64,000 bases of DNA from GCA-2746605 sp963710615 (GCA_963710615.1 CAVQBF010000005.1:62001-126000), one strand, 5' to 3'; positions 36,300 to 46,055 are shown, counted from the first letter of the stretch. The notes: generated from the sequence alone by a model not told the origin. Numbers and translations: made by a program.

Positions 36300-37240
36300 T
36301 GGTCAAAAGAAGCAGAGAATTGACACCTACATTGCTAACTGTTTAGAAAACACAACTCGTTCCCGCATTCAAAAACTTATCAAAAATGACTTAGTTACGG
36401 TTAATGGACAAGATTATAAAATCCAATTATATTGTTGAGCCAAAAGACGAAATTAGCATAACTATACCAGTTTCACCAAGACCGGATAAAATTGAAGCTG
36501 AGGATATACCCTTAGATATTGTTTTTGAAGATGAGTATCTAATTGTGGTAAACAAACCCGCTGGAATGGTTGCTCATCCATCTTACGCTAACTATACCGG
36601 CACTCTTGTTCATGCTCTCCTGCATCATTCTCAACAGCTGAGTAAGTTAAGTGGCGATTACAGAGCTGGAATTATTCACCGAATTGATAAGGACACATCC
36701 GGATTACTTGTTATTGCCAAGAATGAAGAAACTCATGCATATATTGCAAAGCAGTTCGCTGATCATACTACAGAAAGAGAATATTGGGCGGTTTGCTGGG
36801 GCAAGTTCAAAAACTCAACTGGTGAAATATTTGCTAATATTGCTAGAAGCAGAAGTGATAGGAAGATATTCTCCGTATCTGAAACTGAAGGGAAAGAAGC
36901 ACATACATTTTATGAGGTTTTAGAAGAATATGATTTTGCAAGTCTGATTAAACTCAATTTAAGAACCGGTAGAACACACCAAATAAGAGTTCATCTAGCT
37001 CATATTAAGCACAATATTTTTGGGGATCCAACCTATGGCGGTAGAAGAATTAATTATGGATATGAATTCCCCAAAATCAAAGCCAGGGTAAATAATTTGC
37101 TTAAGATTATTGATAGGCAGGCATTACACGCTAAAACATTGGGCTTCGTACATCCGGCAACAAAAGAAAAAATGAAATTCGATTCAAATTTGCCAACTGA
37201 TTTTACAAATCTTATAAATGAATTAAAGAAGACAGATTAA
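36256..37240 (+). pseudogene. rluD: 23S rRNA pseudouridine synthase RluD-type (one frameshift)
   Basis: The N-terminal S4 RNA-binding domain (QRIDTYIANCLENTTRSRIQ, LIKNDLVTVNG) is in one frame to 36438; the rest runs from about 36415 in the next frame: VVNKPAGMVAHPS, AGIIHRIDKDTSGLLVIAKN (catalytic Asp in HRIDKDTSG), LRTGRTHQIRVHLAH, GDPTYGG. One extra A in the AAAA run at about 36416-36421 accounts for the break (DYK then SNYIVEPKDE). Makes pseudouridines in helix 69 of 23S rRNA. Start overlaps lspA. Most likely a sequence error. Confidence 0.92.
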
Positions 37241-38202
37241 TTTAATTCAGGTATTACTTCAATTGTACCATCGACCGGAAGTTTAATTTTATATTCTTTT
37301 TTTTGTTTGTTGGTTAAATAACTTTCTCTTAGCCAAGGATTATATAGTTTTAGAATCTTATAATTTATTCCGTAGGATTTTGCAAAATCAGCCCAGCTTG
37401 CAATACTACTATCGACACTTATTTCATATGTCTCAAATGGATTGTGAAGTTGCGCTGCGTCTAAGTAAAATCCATAATCTTTTGGATTATTGAGCATAAT
37501 TTTTGTTGCTAAAATTCTAAATACATATCTTGAAGTTTCTTCACCTAAAACCAAATTATAGTAGTTATTAGTTCCTTGCCTTTCCAATTGTTCATTAATT
37601 CCGTTCATCCCAAAATTATAGGATGCTGCAGCCATTGTCCAATTACCGTATTTATTATATGCATCTTTAAGATATTTACAAGCAGCTACTGTAGCTTTTT
37701 CTACATGATATCTTTCATCAATTTCTTTGTTTATTTCCAAACCATATTCTGTACCAGCACTTTTTACAAACTGCCAAAATCCAACAGCATTTGCCGGAGA
37801 AGTTAAATTCATTAATGTACTCTCTGTTACACATAAATATTTAAAATCGTCTGGGATATTATTTTCTTTCAAAATTGGTTCAATTACAGGGAACCATCTA
37901 TTCGCTCTTTGAATTGTTAGAATTGTTAATGAGTGCCAATAAGTATTTACAACAAATTCTCTTTCTAACCTTTCATATACTTCAAAATTATAAAGTGGAA
38001 CCGGTTCTCCACAAAAATCAAGTCGATCTGGAATTAGGGGTATAACAATATTATAATTTTGGGGTGATGATTCTTCATTATTATTGAATACATCTCGCTC
38101 CTTACTATTGGTTTGAAAGCTATAAAATAATAGCAGTGCAGTAAATATCAGTGCCAGTGTGATTGTAAATGTATTTTTAAATTTGTTTATTTTATAATTC
38201 AT
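37237..38202 (-). CDS. membrane-anchored lytic transglycosylase (SLT domain)
   Basis: 321 residues. N-terminal membrane anchor (NTFTITLALIFTALLLFYSF, about 10-29), then an SLT goose-lysozyme-like domain: FKYLCVTESTLMNLTSPANAVGFWQF with the catalytic Glu in TES, and KDAYNKYGNWTMAAASYNFGMNGI. It cuts peptidoglycan between MurNAc and GlcNAc with anhydro-ring formation. A LysM-like end (WADFAKSYGINYKILKLYNP) resembles MltD. Tail-to-tail with rluD, 3' ends overlapping by 4 nt. Confidence 0.92.
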   Translation of the reverse strand: MNYKINKFKNTFTITLALIFTALLLFYSFQTNSKERDVFNNNEESSPQNYNIVIPLIPDRLDFCGEPVPLYNFEVYERLEREFVVNTYWHSLTILTIQRANRWFPVIEPILKENNIPDDFKYLCVTESTLMNLTSPANAVGFWQFVKSAGTEYGLEINKEIDERYHVEKATVAACKYLKDAYNKYGNWTMAAASYNFGMNGINEQLERQGTNNYYNLVLGEETSRYVFRILATKIMLNNPKDYGFYLDAAQLHNPFETYEISVDSSIASWADFAKSYGINYKILKLYNPWLRESYLTNKQKKEYKIKLPVDGTIEVIPELN

Positions 38203-38324
38203 TTTTTTTCAAAAGTTTAATAGCAAAAAATTAATTTATGTTTCCCCAAAGTTAATAAGCAATATCGATTAATAATACGAAGAAATTTGTTTAATCAAGT
38301 AGGGATGAATTAAATATCTGCAAA

Positions 38325-39200
38325 TTAAAATTTTTGCTCCTTTAATTTTACAAATAAAGCGATTAAAATAAATATCGAACCCACAGATAATTGAATTAAA
38401 TTAAAAGATTCATTCAAGATTAAAACTGCAAAGATTACCCCCAAAGGAATTTTAAGATTATTCATAACGGCTAAGGAACCGTCATTGACTTTAGTGACTC
38501 CAACATTCCAAAGAAAAAATCCTAGTCCTGTTGCAATTCCCCCGAGATATAAGAGTGATAACCATTGATTAATTGAAACTTCTAATTCAATGAAATTTGT
38601 TGCAGCAAAGGTAAATATTCCCGTAATGAATGTAGCCCCTAAAAATATTACAGCATAGTTATCTCTTTGTTCACTAAAGGAATTTTTTACAATTAATTTT
38701 TTATAGTAAACTTGGCCTATTGCAAAGAGAATATTTGATACCTGAATCAATAAAATCCCTTTCCAAAAACCAATTTCAGTATTTTCAGAATATAAAATAA
38801 TACCTGAACCAATTATCGCAAGCAATGCCTTAATCCAATTTGAAGATTTGAACTTTTTCCCCCAAATATCAAAAGTAATAACAATAAAAATAGGAGTGAA
38901 AATAGTGAGAATAACTATTTCGTAAGCTTTTAAGTATTGATATGCATAAATATATGCAATGTACATTAATCCATATTGAATAATCCCAATTATTAACAGA
39001 TGAGGCAATAATTTTTTGTCAATATTCTTAAATCTTAAAAAGGGAAGAAAAATCAAAAAAGAAATAAATAATCTTATAAATGACACAAAGAAAGGATCAA
39101 TTGAGGTTAGAGTACCTTTTATAAGGCTAAACGAAAGTGCCCAAATGACTGAAACTATTATTAAATAAATCATTGATAAATTATTTCCTATGTTACGCAA
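38325..39200 (-). CDS. EamA/DMT-family membrane transporter
   Basis: 291 residues, about ten membrane helices in two EamA halves: IYLIIVSVIWALSFSLIKG at the start, with FFVSFIRLFISFLIFLPFLRF, and the second half around WLSLLYLGGIATGLGFFLW and MNNLKIPLGVIFAVLILNES. Drug/metabolite exporters of this family move amino acids or nucleotide sugars; substrate not deducible. Divergent from cysS with 104 bp between. Confidence 0.9.
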   Translation of the reverse strand: MRNIGNNLSMIYLIIVSVIWALSFSLIKGTLTSIDPFFVSFIRLFISFLIFLPFLRFKNIDKKLLPHLLIIGIIQYGLMYIAYIYAYQYLKAYEIVILTIFTPIFIVITFDIWGKKFKSSNWIKALLAIIGSGIILYSENTEIGFWKGILLIQVSNILFAIGQVYYKKLIVKNSFSEQRDNYAVIFLGATFITGIFTFAATNFIELEVSINQWLSLLYLGGIATGLGFFLWNVGVTKVNDGSLAVMNNLKIPLGVIFAVLILNESFNLIQLSVGSIFILIALFVKLKEQKF

Positions 39201-39304
39201 ACCTAATTGAATGAATTCAATTTAACAAACACTAATTAATCCCTTTGATGTTTTACCATCAAGAATGATTTTTAGTATATTTAAAATTCAATTACGGAGA
39301 GAAA

Positions 39305-40711
39305 ATGTTAATCTACAACACACTGACTAAGACTAAAGAAGAATTCAAACCATTACGTCCGCCTAAAGTTACTATGTACGTTTGTGGTCCAACGATATAT
39401 GATTATTTTCACATTGGCAACGCCCGTTCTTTCGTGATGTCAGACATTTTGAGACGCTATCTTCAGTATAAAAACTATGATGTAACTTTTGTAATGAACT
39501 TAACTGATGTGGATGACAAACTGATTAAAAAATCTAATGAAGAAAACGTACCTGTTGAAAAAGTAGCAGATAAATATGCGGATGCTTTTTTTGAGGATAT
39601 TGAAAAATTGGGGATTAAAAAAGCTGATGTTTATCCTAAAGCGACTGAAAATATGGCAGAAATCATTGAACTAATCGACGAATTAGTTAAGAGTGGCTAT
39701 GCCTATAATGTTGATGGAAATGTTTTTTACGATGTTAATAAATTTAAAGGTTATGGAAAATTAAGCGGTAAAAATATTGAAAATTTAGAGTCGGGTGCAA
39801 GGATAGAAATTAACGAAGAAAAGAAAAATCCCTTAGATTTTTCATTATGGAAAAAGGCAAAACCAAATGAACCCTTTTGGGAAAGTCCTTGGGGAAAAGG
39901 AAGACCAGGTTGGCATGTTGAATGTTCGGCTATGAGTATGAAGCATTTGGGGAAAACGATAGATATACATGCAGGCGGCAATGATTTAATTTTTCCGCAT
40001 CACGAAAATGAAATTGCACAAAGCGAAGCTTGCTGCACAAATGAATTTGTAAAATATTGGGTCCATTTTGGATTCTTAAATATTAATGAAGAAAAAATGT
40101 CGAAATCTCTGGGTAATTTTTTTACTGCGCGTGAAATTCTAAAAAAATATAGCGCAAACTCAATCAGATATTTCTTCAGTCAGACTCACTACTCGGGACC
40201 TTTGAGCTTTAGTGAGGAACTTCTTAAAAGTGCCGAAAAAGGCTTGGAAAAAATCTATAATCTTGCACAAAGAATCGAAAATATTATTCCTGAAAAAAGC
40301 GGTGATTTACTATCATTTGAGCAAGAACGTTACCTTTTTGCCTTTGAAAGCGCCATGGATGATAACTTTAATACACCTCAGGCATTAGCATCGGTTTTTG
40401 ATTTTATCAGAGACTTTAATAAGTTCTTGAATAAAAATGATAAAATTTCTCAGGATGTCCTTGAGAATGCGAAACGGTTTTTGACCAGCACATTGACTGA
40501 TGTTTTAGGTATTAAATTATTTTCGAAAAATGAATCAAGAGATTCGAAAGAAGATGAACTTGTCAAGTTACTAATTGATTTAAGAACAAAAGCTAAATTC
40601 GAGAAGAACTATTCCTTAGCAGATGAAATTAGAGATAAGCTTAAAGAAATTGGTGTAGTTTTGGAAGATAGTAAAGAAGGGACAAAATATAAAATTTCCC
40701 GAAATTCTTAA
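39305..40711 (+). CDS. cysS: cysteinyl-tRNA synthetase
   Basis: 468 residues. Zinc/cysteine site MYVCGPTIYDY, class I signature HIGN (typical variant for CysS), zinc ligands in WHVECSAMS and GGNDLIFPHHENEIAQSEA, second signature KMSKSLGN. Charges tRNA-Cys. Start ATG with GGAGAG a few bases upstream. The stop shares one base with the next start (TAATG). Confidence 0.97.
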   Translation: MLIYNTLTKTKEEFKPLRPPKVTMYVCGPTIYDYFHIGNARSFVMSDILRRYLQYKNYDVTFVMNLTDVDDKLIKKSNEENVPVEKVADKYADAFFEDIEKLGIKKADVYPKATENMAEIIELIDELVKSGYAYNVDGNVFYDVNKFKGYGKLSGKNIENLESGARIEINEEKKNPLDFSLWKKAKPNEPFWESPWGKGRPGWHVECSAMSMKHLGKTIDIHAGGNDLIFPHHENEIAQSEACCTNEFVKYWVHFGFLNINEEKMSKSLGNFFTAREILKKYSANSIRYFFSQTHYSGPLSFSEELLKSAEKGLEKIYNLAQRIENIIPEKSGDLLSFEQERYLFAFESAMDDNFNTPQALASVFDFIRDFNKFLNKNDKISQDVLENAKRFLTSTLTDVLGIKLFSKNESRDSKEDELVKLLIDLRTKAKFEKNYSLADEIRDKLKEIGVVLEDSKEGTKYKISRNS

Positions 40712-41082
40712 TGGTTCAGAAGCCTTTGATAATAATTATAATTTCATTCGTTCTTATAACTATTGTTTCAATATTTACTTGGTTTATCTTTTTTAGTATT
40801 TATGAAGTAAAGTACATCTACAATTTTACTCCCCAAGAGTTAGATGTTAATTCAAAATATTGTATTGAGTCAGTTGGACTAAATTCATTAGGTCACAAGA
40901 TTAGTTACAGAGATTTAGGTTTTAAAGTAACTTTGAAACAAGCAGAAGATAATATTAAACTTATTGGGAAGGACGGGAAAAACAAAATTTGCTTTGAAAC
41001 AATTCAAAGCGGAGAAACATTATTTTCACTTTCATCTCAATATTCATTGAATCCATCACTGCTAAAAATTACAATAAAATAA
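40711..41082 (+). CDS. small membrane-anchored protein with a LysM-like end
   Basis: 123 residues with one N-terminal membrane helix (IIIIISFVLITIVSIFTWFIFF, about 6-27) and an extracytoplasmic part ending IQSGETLFSLSSQYSLNPSLL, which matches the start of a LysM peptidoglycan-binding motif (sGdTLwsiaxxyxv). Otherwise unrecognised. Coupled by TAATG overlaps to cysS before and the OMP after it. A wall-binding role is inference from the weak LysM resemblance. Confidence 0.6.
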   Translation: MVQKPLIIIIISFVLITIVSIFTWFIFFSIYEVKYIYNFTPQELDVNSKYCIESVGLNSLGHKISYRDLGFKVTLKQAEDNIKLIGKDGKNKICFETIQSGETLFSLSSQYSLNPSLLKITIK

Positions 41083-41873
41083 TGAACTATTTTTCTCACC
41101 CCAAATATTTTTCTTATTTACTTCTCTATTTTTCATTTGCATTAAATATAAGCGCTCAAGGCTCAGCAGGCAGTGATGCAACGAATGAGCTAATAAGCCT
41201 TATTGATCAACCCACAGCCGGTATTCTTCCCAAAGGAAATTTTAATCTTTCATTTGATGTTTTACCTAACGGGGTATTAATTACAAAAGCAGAACTTGGA
41301 ATAATAAAAAATTTTAGTTTAGGCCTTTCTTACGGTGCTTCAAACTTGGTCGGTATCGGGAAATTGGATTGGTATAGATTGCCCGGCTTTCATGCAAAAC
41401 TAAGAATATTTACCGAAACCAGGATGGTACCCTCTTTTCTTTTTGGTTTTAATTCTCAGGGGAAAGGGGAATATAACAAAAGTGAGAAAAGGTATGATAT
41501 AAAATCAAAAGGACTCTATTTATCTGTAGCAAAAAACTTTAAATTCTTGGGTTACGTCAGTTTTCATGGGATTGTAAATTCTTCTTTGGAAAATGAGAAA
41601 GTCTTGGAAAATATAAATTTTGGTATTGGACTTGAAAAAACAATTGGACCAACTGTATCATTAATCGCTGAATATGATTTTGGATTAAATGATAATGACG
41701 ATAAAAATTTTGGGAAAGGTAATGGTTATCTTAATTTGGGTTTGCGATGGTCAGCTAGTTACGGATTAACTATTGGATTTGATCTAAGAAATTTAACTGA
41801 TAATAAGAAAAATTCTTTCTCGGATGGAATTGAACGTGCATTGTTCATCGAATATATTAGAGAAATTTTTTAG
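41082..41873 (+). CDS. outer-membrane beta-barrel protein, unknown function
   Basis: 263 residues with a signal peptide (YFSYLLLYFSFALNISAQ, ending near 26). The mature protein reads as beta strands (GNFNLSFDVLPNGVLITKAELGI, SLGLSYGASNLVG, YLNLGLRWSASYGLTIGFDL) and ends FIEYIREIF. The strand pattern resembles YjbH/DUF-type exopolysaccharide-linked barrels, but I would not name it. In an apparent operon with cysS and the LysM-like gene. Confidence 0.65.
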   Translation: MNYFSHPKYFSYLLLYFSFALNISAQGSAGSDATNELISLIDQPTAGILPKGNFNLSFDVLPNGVLITKAELGIIKNFSLGLSYGASNLVGIGKLDWYRLPGFHAKLRIFTETRMVPSFLFGFNSQGKGEYNKSEKRYDIKSKGLYLSVAKNFKFLGYVSFHGIVNSSLENEKVLENINFGIGLEKTIGPTVSLIAEYDFGLNDNDDKNFGKGNGYLNLGLRWSASYGLTIGFDLRNLTDNKKNSFSDGIERALFIEYIREIF

Positions 41874-42010
41874 TGTATATTTTAATGGACATTCAGTTTA
41901 GTTTAGTGTACAAAGTATTATTAAAATAGTTGTTTTTGAGTCATTTTAATAGATTATTCTTGGCTTAAAAATTGCAATTTGATAATTAGTTTATTAAAGC
42001 GAGGTATAAA

Positions 42011-43378
42011 ATGAAAAGATATATATTAACAATTGTTGCGTCAATAGCTTTATTCATGACCGGATGCTATACCGAGGTTGGTTATGATTATGAGCGTGAA
42101 GCTTATTGGGACGATGTTGAAGGCGTTGAAAGAACCGAACGCACAACAGCAAATAGATATGAACCAAAGGAAGAGCAATATGCCGATTCCAGCGAATACT
42201 ATGCTGAAGGTGAGTATTATCCGGAAAATGAATACTATGAAGACGAATATTATGAAGACGAGAATTATGACAATGATTACGACTATAATCATAGTACCAG
42301 ACGATATTACGACTATTACTATCCTAGCATGAGATATTCTCTTTATTTTAGTTATTATGATCCTTTCTGGTGGGATTTTTATCCATATTATTACTCACCG
42401 TACTATTATTCATTTTATCACAGACCATATCATTATTGGGGTTGGTACAGCAGCGGTTATTATGGCTGGTATGATAATTATCCATATTATGGAAGTTCTT
42501 ATGCATTCAGTAAAACGAAACAGAGAACTAATTGGTATTCAAGCTTGAGAGATAATAGAGGAGGCAGAAGTTCAAGATCAGCATCAGTTACTGATAGAGC
42601 ATCCAGAAATTCATCATATACAGAGAGCAGTAGATTTGATAGTCCAAGAACTTCACGTTCTGAAGCTGTTATCACCAATGAAAGAGCTTCCAGAACTTCA
42701 GCTACCAGAAGTTCAGCAGCAAAAACAAGTAGAAATAGTGAATCAATTGTTAAAAGAGAAGCTAGTGAGACAAGGACTATTTCAAATAAAAATAGACCAA
42801 TAACTCAAGAGAGACAATCTACCGTAACAAAACCATCAGTAAATAAAAAGGAGGTGTCTGAAAGCCAAAGAAGTTCTAGTAGGAAAACCTATAATTCGGC
42901 GACTCCATCAATTAAGAAAAGTAGCTCAGAATTTAAACGAACAACTTATAAAAGTTCGAAATATAAATCACCTTCTTATACTAGTAAAAGGAGCTATCAA
43001 ACAAAGAATAATTCCTTAAGTACTCCAAAAGCTAATAATAGTTCAGAAAATTCGAGGACAAAGTATAAATCGAATTCTTCCTCTAGCTCACAAAAGTCAT
43101 ATTCAAACAGAGCTAGCAAAAGTAATGAAAGTAAGAGTTATGCTCCTAAAAGAAGTACAAAAAGTTCGAATAAAAGCTATTCAACACCTACTAGATCAAA
43201 GAGTAAATCATATTCTACACCATCACGTTCAAGTAGCAGTAAAAGTTATTCAAAACCTTCAAGCTCAAGTAGAAGTTCCGGATCAAAAAGTTATTCACCA
43301 AGAAGTAGTTCCGGATCAAGCAGTCGTTCAAGCGGAACAAGAAGTTCAGGTAGTAGCGGAAGCAGGAGCAAAAGATAA
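42011..43378 (+). CDS. low-complexity lipoprotein: Tyr/acidic block then Ser/Arg/Lys-rich tail
   Basis: 455 residues. Lipoprotein signal MKRYILTIVASIALFMTGC (Cys 19). Residues ~20-95 are acidic and Tyr-rich (EYYPENEYYEDEYYEDENY); ~100-170 are nearly all aromatic (YYYPSMRYSLYFSYYDPFWW, FYPYYYSPYYYSFYHRPYHY); ~175-455 are Ser, Arg, Lys, Thr and Asn (KSYSTPSRSSSSKSYSKPSS). No globular domain. The opposite charges at the two ends and dense Tyr suggest a disordered, self-associating or adhesive surface protein; that is inference. GCGAGG ribosome-binding site upstream. Real coding despite repetitiveness, as the frame stays open for 1.37 kb with a good signal peptide. Confidence 0.78.
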   Translation: MKRYILTIVASIALFMTGCYTEVGYDYEREAYWDDVEGVERTERTTANRYEPKEEQYADSSEYYAEGEYYPENEYYEDEYYEDENYDNDYDYNHSTRRYYDYYYPSMRYSLYFSYYDPFWWDFYPYYYSPYYYSFYHRPYHYWGWYSSGYYGWYDNYPYYGSSYAFSKTKQRTNWYSSLRDNRGGRSSRSASVTDRASRNSSYTESSRFDSPRTSRSEAVITNERASRTSATRSSAAKTSRNSESIVKREASETRTISNKNRPITQERQSTVTKPSVNKKEVSESQRSSSRKTYNSATPSIKKSSSEFKRTTYKSSKYKSPSYTSKRSYQTKNNSLSTPKANNSSENSRTKYKSNSSSSSQKSYSNRASKSNESKSYAPKRSTKSSNKSYSTPTRSKSKSYSTPSRSSSSKSYSKPSSSSRSSGSKSYSPRSSSGSSSRSSGTRSSGSSGSRSKR

Positions 43379-43397
43379 TGAGATTGGTAAAATACTA

Positions 43398-44816
43398 ATG
43401 GTATTACTTTTATTCACTAGTTCTTTATTTGCCCAAAATTTTAACGATGCTTTTAGGCTGAGTGAGCAATCAGTTGATTATGACGCACGTACTTTAGCAT
43501 TAGGTAACAGTACAATGAGTTCACTAGGTAATTTCTCAAGTGCTTTTCTTAATCCTGCAGCTTTAGCAACTATTAAGAGAGATATCTTGACACTTAGCTT
43601 TAATGTAAATACTTATAATAATTCAGCTGATTTTCTCGATCAATCTATTTCGTCTGACAGAAAGAGCAGCAACACAAGTCAGTTCAGTTTTATTCTTCCG
43701 CTTCCGGTTCGCAAGGGGAGTGCTGTGCTTGCGTTCGGTTATAATCAGATCAGAGATTTTAATTCTACTCTTGAGTTTGATGCTTTCAATAGTCAAAATG
43801 CGACTATGATTGAATATCTTACGAATTCTATTTTTATTACAGATAGGGAACTAGCCTGGGATTTAGGGTTGAATTCTAAAGTTGGTGAAGATAGTGATCT
43901 TTATGAAACAAGCATTAATAGCCGATTAAACCAAAGTGGAAAACTTATTGAAGAAGGAAGTCTTGATAGTTGGGTTTTCTCAGGTGCTGCGGAAGTTGCA
44001 AAGAATCTTTTTGTTGGAGGTACATTTAATATTTATTCCGGTGAGTATACTAGTAATAGAAAATTTTATGAAGATGATATTGATAATATTTACTCAGCTC
44101 CTTTGGATCCATCAGATTCAAGTACGACCGGATTTGAATATTTTTATTTAAATGATATAGTTGATTGGAGTTTAACGGGTTGGGATTTTAGGTTAGGAAT
44201 TCTATATAAGCAAAGTGATTTTTTAACTTTTGGAGCCGCAGTTAAATTTCCCACAACCTTCACAGTTGAAGAAAATTTTTCAATCTACAGTGAAGCTCAG
44301 TTTACAGAAAATCTGTACTTTGTTGATTATCCTGAAGGAAGGCAAGAATACGAAATAACCACACCCATGGAATTCAGTGGGGGAATTACAGCGTCTTTCC
44401 CTTTTATCAATGCCAGTGCAAGTGCAAAATTTGTAGACTATTCTCAATTGGAATTTAGCGGGGGGTTTAATTCAGATGATAGATTTATTAAAAATGAGGG
44501 AATAGTTGAGAATTTTGAAAGTACATTAAATTGGAATATTGGTATTGAAGCTAGTCTCCCATATCCGGCTGTAAAACTGAGGGGCGGGTTTATGTATATG
44601 CCCTCACCATATAAGGGTGATGATTCGGATTTTGATAAGAAATATACAACTGCCGGTCTTGGATTTCCTCTTGCCAAAAGATTATTGGTAGATTTTGCCT
44701 ATATGCACGGTTGGTGGAAAACTTATGGCGATAATTATGGAACAGATCTATCCAGAACCAATCAGGATATAAAGGTTGATAAAATAGTATTTAGTCTTTC
44801 GTACATTTTTATGTAG
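43398..44816 (+). CDS. FadL/PorV-like outer-membrane protein
   Basis: 472 residues from the ATG at 43398 (VLLLFTSSLFAQ signal peptide); the frame is open further upstream, but that part overlaps the preceding gene out of frame and has no coding character. The mature start DYDARTLALGNSTMSSLGNFSSAFLNPAALATI matches the hatch-like ARxLALGNA...NPAAL pattern of FadL/PorV/UPF0164 barrels. PorV shuttles type IX cargo, FadL moves fatty acids; the sequence alone does not decide. Ends SLSYIFM. Terminator follows. Confidence 0.78.
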   Translation: MVLLLFTSSLFAQNFNDAFRLSEQSVDYDARTLALGNSTMSSLGNFSSAFLNPAALATIKRDILTLSFNVNTYNNSADFLDQSISSDRKSSNTSQFSFILPLPVRKGSAVLAFGYNQIRDFNSTLEFDAFNSQNATMIEYLTNSIFITDRELAWDLGLNSKVGEDSDLYETSINSRLNQSGKLIEEGSLDSWVFSGAAEVAKNLFVGGTFNIYSGEYTSNRKFYEDDIDNIYSAPLDPSDSSTTGFEYFYLNDIVDWSLTGWDFRLGILYKQSDFLTFGAAVKFPTTFTVEENFSIYSEAQFTENLYFVDYPEGRQEYEITTPMEFSGGITASFPFINASASAKFVDYSQLEFSGGFNSDDRFIKNEGIVENFESTLNWNIGIEASLPYPAVKLRGGFMYMPSPYKGDDSDFDKKYTTAGLGFPLAKRLLVDFAYMHGWWKTYGDNYGTDLSRTNQDIKVDKIVFSLSYIFM

Positions 44817-44855
44817 AATTCATTCGAGATTCTAAATATAAAACATTTTTTATAG

Positions 44856-44882
44856 CTCAGGCTTTCCGGTCTGAGTTTTTTT
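44856..44882 (+). terminator. intrinsic terminator
   Basis: CTCAG / CTGAG stem with a 10-nt loop (GCTTTCCGGT) followed by seven T, 40 nt after the FadL/PorV-like gene stop. Confidence 0.8.
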
Positions 44883-45027
44883 ATAACAATTCAAATTGAT
44901 AACCGAAACAATTTTTTGATCTTAATGAAGTATATTATCACTTTTATGGTATTTAGCTTTATGTTGATTTATAGTATAATCAATGTGTATTTTCACTTTG
45001 ATTATTTTATAATTATTGGAGTAGGAC

Positions 45028-45981
45028 ATTCGCGGCAGAGTAGTTAAAATAGAAAGTAAAGACTATTACGTTGAAGATAATAAATCTAATATTATTAGGT
45101 GTTCACTACGAGGGAAATTTAAAAAAGAACTTCAAGTAAAAAGAGATAAATTATTAACAAGAGACATTGCTGTAATTGGTGATTGGGTTGATTTTACAAG
45201 GATAAATGATGATACAGGAGTTATTGAAAGTGTTGACAAACGTAAAAATTATTTATCCCGAAAAGCAATCAGAGCAAGAGGAAGCTTAAAAAGAGGTGAG
45301 AGATTGGAACAAATAATAGCATCCAATCTTGATAATTTATTTATCGTAACAAGTATTAAACAACCTCAATTTAACAATAGATTTCTTGACAGAGTGCTTG
45401 TTTCTGCAGAAAGTTCACACATCAATCCTTTGATTATAATTAATAAAGTCGATTTGGATGATAGAGATATGGCATCGGAATGGGAACAATTGTATACAGA
45501 TATTGGTTATAAAGTTTTTATTGTAAGTGCACTCAATGAAATTGGCATCGAAAATTTGATCAAAGAAATTGATGGTAATATAAGTTTATTTTGGGGTCAG
45601 TCAGGTGTAGGTAAGTCGACTATACTCAATAAACTTTTCCCCCAGCTAAAATTTGAAGTCGGTGCAATTAGTGAGTATTCTAATAAAGGAACTCACACAA
45701 CTGTTACTGGTGAAATGAGAAAGGTCGGAGATCAGACATATATTATTGATACACCAGGAATTAGAGAAATTGATCCATATGGTATAAAGAAAGAAGATTT
45801 ACCTCACTACTTTAAGGAATTTATCCCATTTATGAACGATTGCAAATTTAATACCTGCATTCACCAACATGAACCAGGCTGCGCTGTTGTTGATGCTGTT
45901 GAAGATGAGAAAATTTCAATAGAGCGTTATGAGAGCTATCTGAATCTATTGGCGACAATTGAAGAGGATATGATTTACTAA
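45028..45981 (+). CDS. rsgA: ribosome small-subunit GTPase RsgA, apparent ATT start
   Basis: 317 residues if translation starts at ATT 45028. OB-fold (RGRVVKIESKDYYVEDN, then RCSLRGKFKK, IGDWVDF), GTPase motifs NKVD, GQSGVGKST and DTPG in circularly permuted order, and a zinc knuckle CKFNTCIHQHEPGC. RsgA matures the 30S subunit. No ATG, GTG or TTG precedes the OB-fold in frame (a stop lies two codons before), and TTGGAG lies 8-9 nt upstream of the ATT. Homologues begin M-K-G-x-V, matching I-R-G-R-V. A TTG at 45304 would cut off the whole OB-fold. Confidence 0.9.
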   Translation: MRGRVVKIESKDYYVEDNKSNIIRCSLRGKFKKELQVKRDKLLTRDIAVIGDWVDFTRINDDTGVIESVDKRKNYLSRKAIRARGSLKRGERLEQIIASNLDNLFIVTSIKQPQFNNRFLDRVLVSAESSHINPLIIINKVDLDDRDMASEWEQLYTDIGYKVFIVSALNEIGIENLIKEIDGNISLFWGQSGVGKSTILNKLFPQLKFEVGAISEYSNKGTHTTVTGEMRKVGDQTYIIDTPGIREIDPYGIKKEDLPHYFKEFIPFMNDCKFNTCIHQHEPGCAVVDAVEDEKISIERYESYLNLLATIEEDMIY

Positions 45982-46055
45982 GTTTTTGTTACCAACTTTT
46001 CTTAATATTATAAGATATATTTTTTTCATTAAGACATATAAGAAAACAGAATTTT

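Noticed and set aside
43125..43397. Long open frame overlapping the end of the Ser-rich lipoprotein and continuing into the FadL/PorV-like gene (possible larger fusion protein).
   Set aside because: The upstream part is Val/Gln/His-rich out-of-frame reading of the Ser/Lys repeats and lacks coding character; the real gene starts at the ATG 43398 with its own signal peptide.
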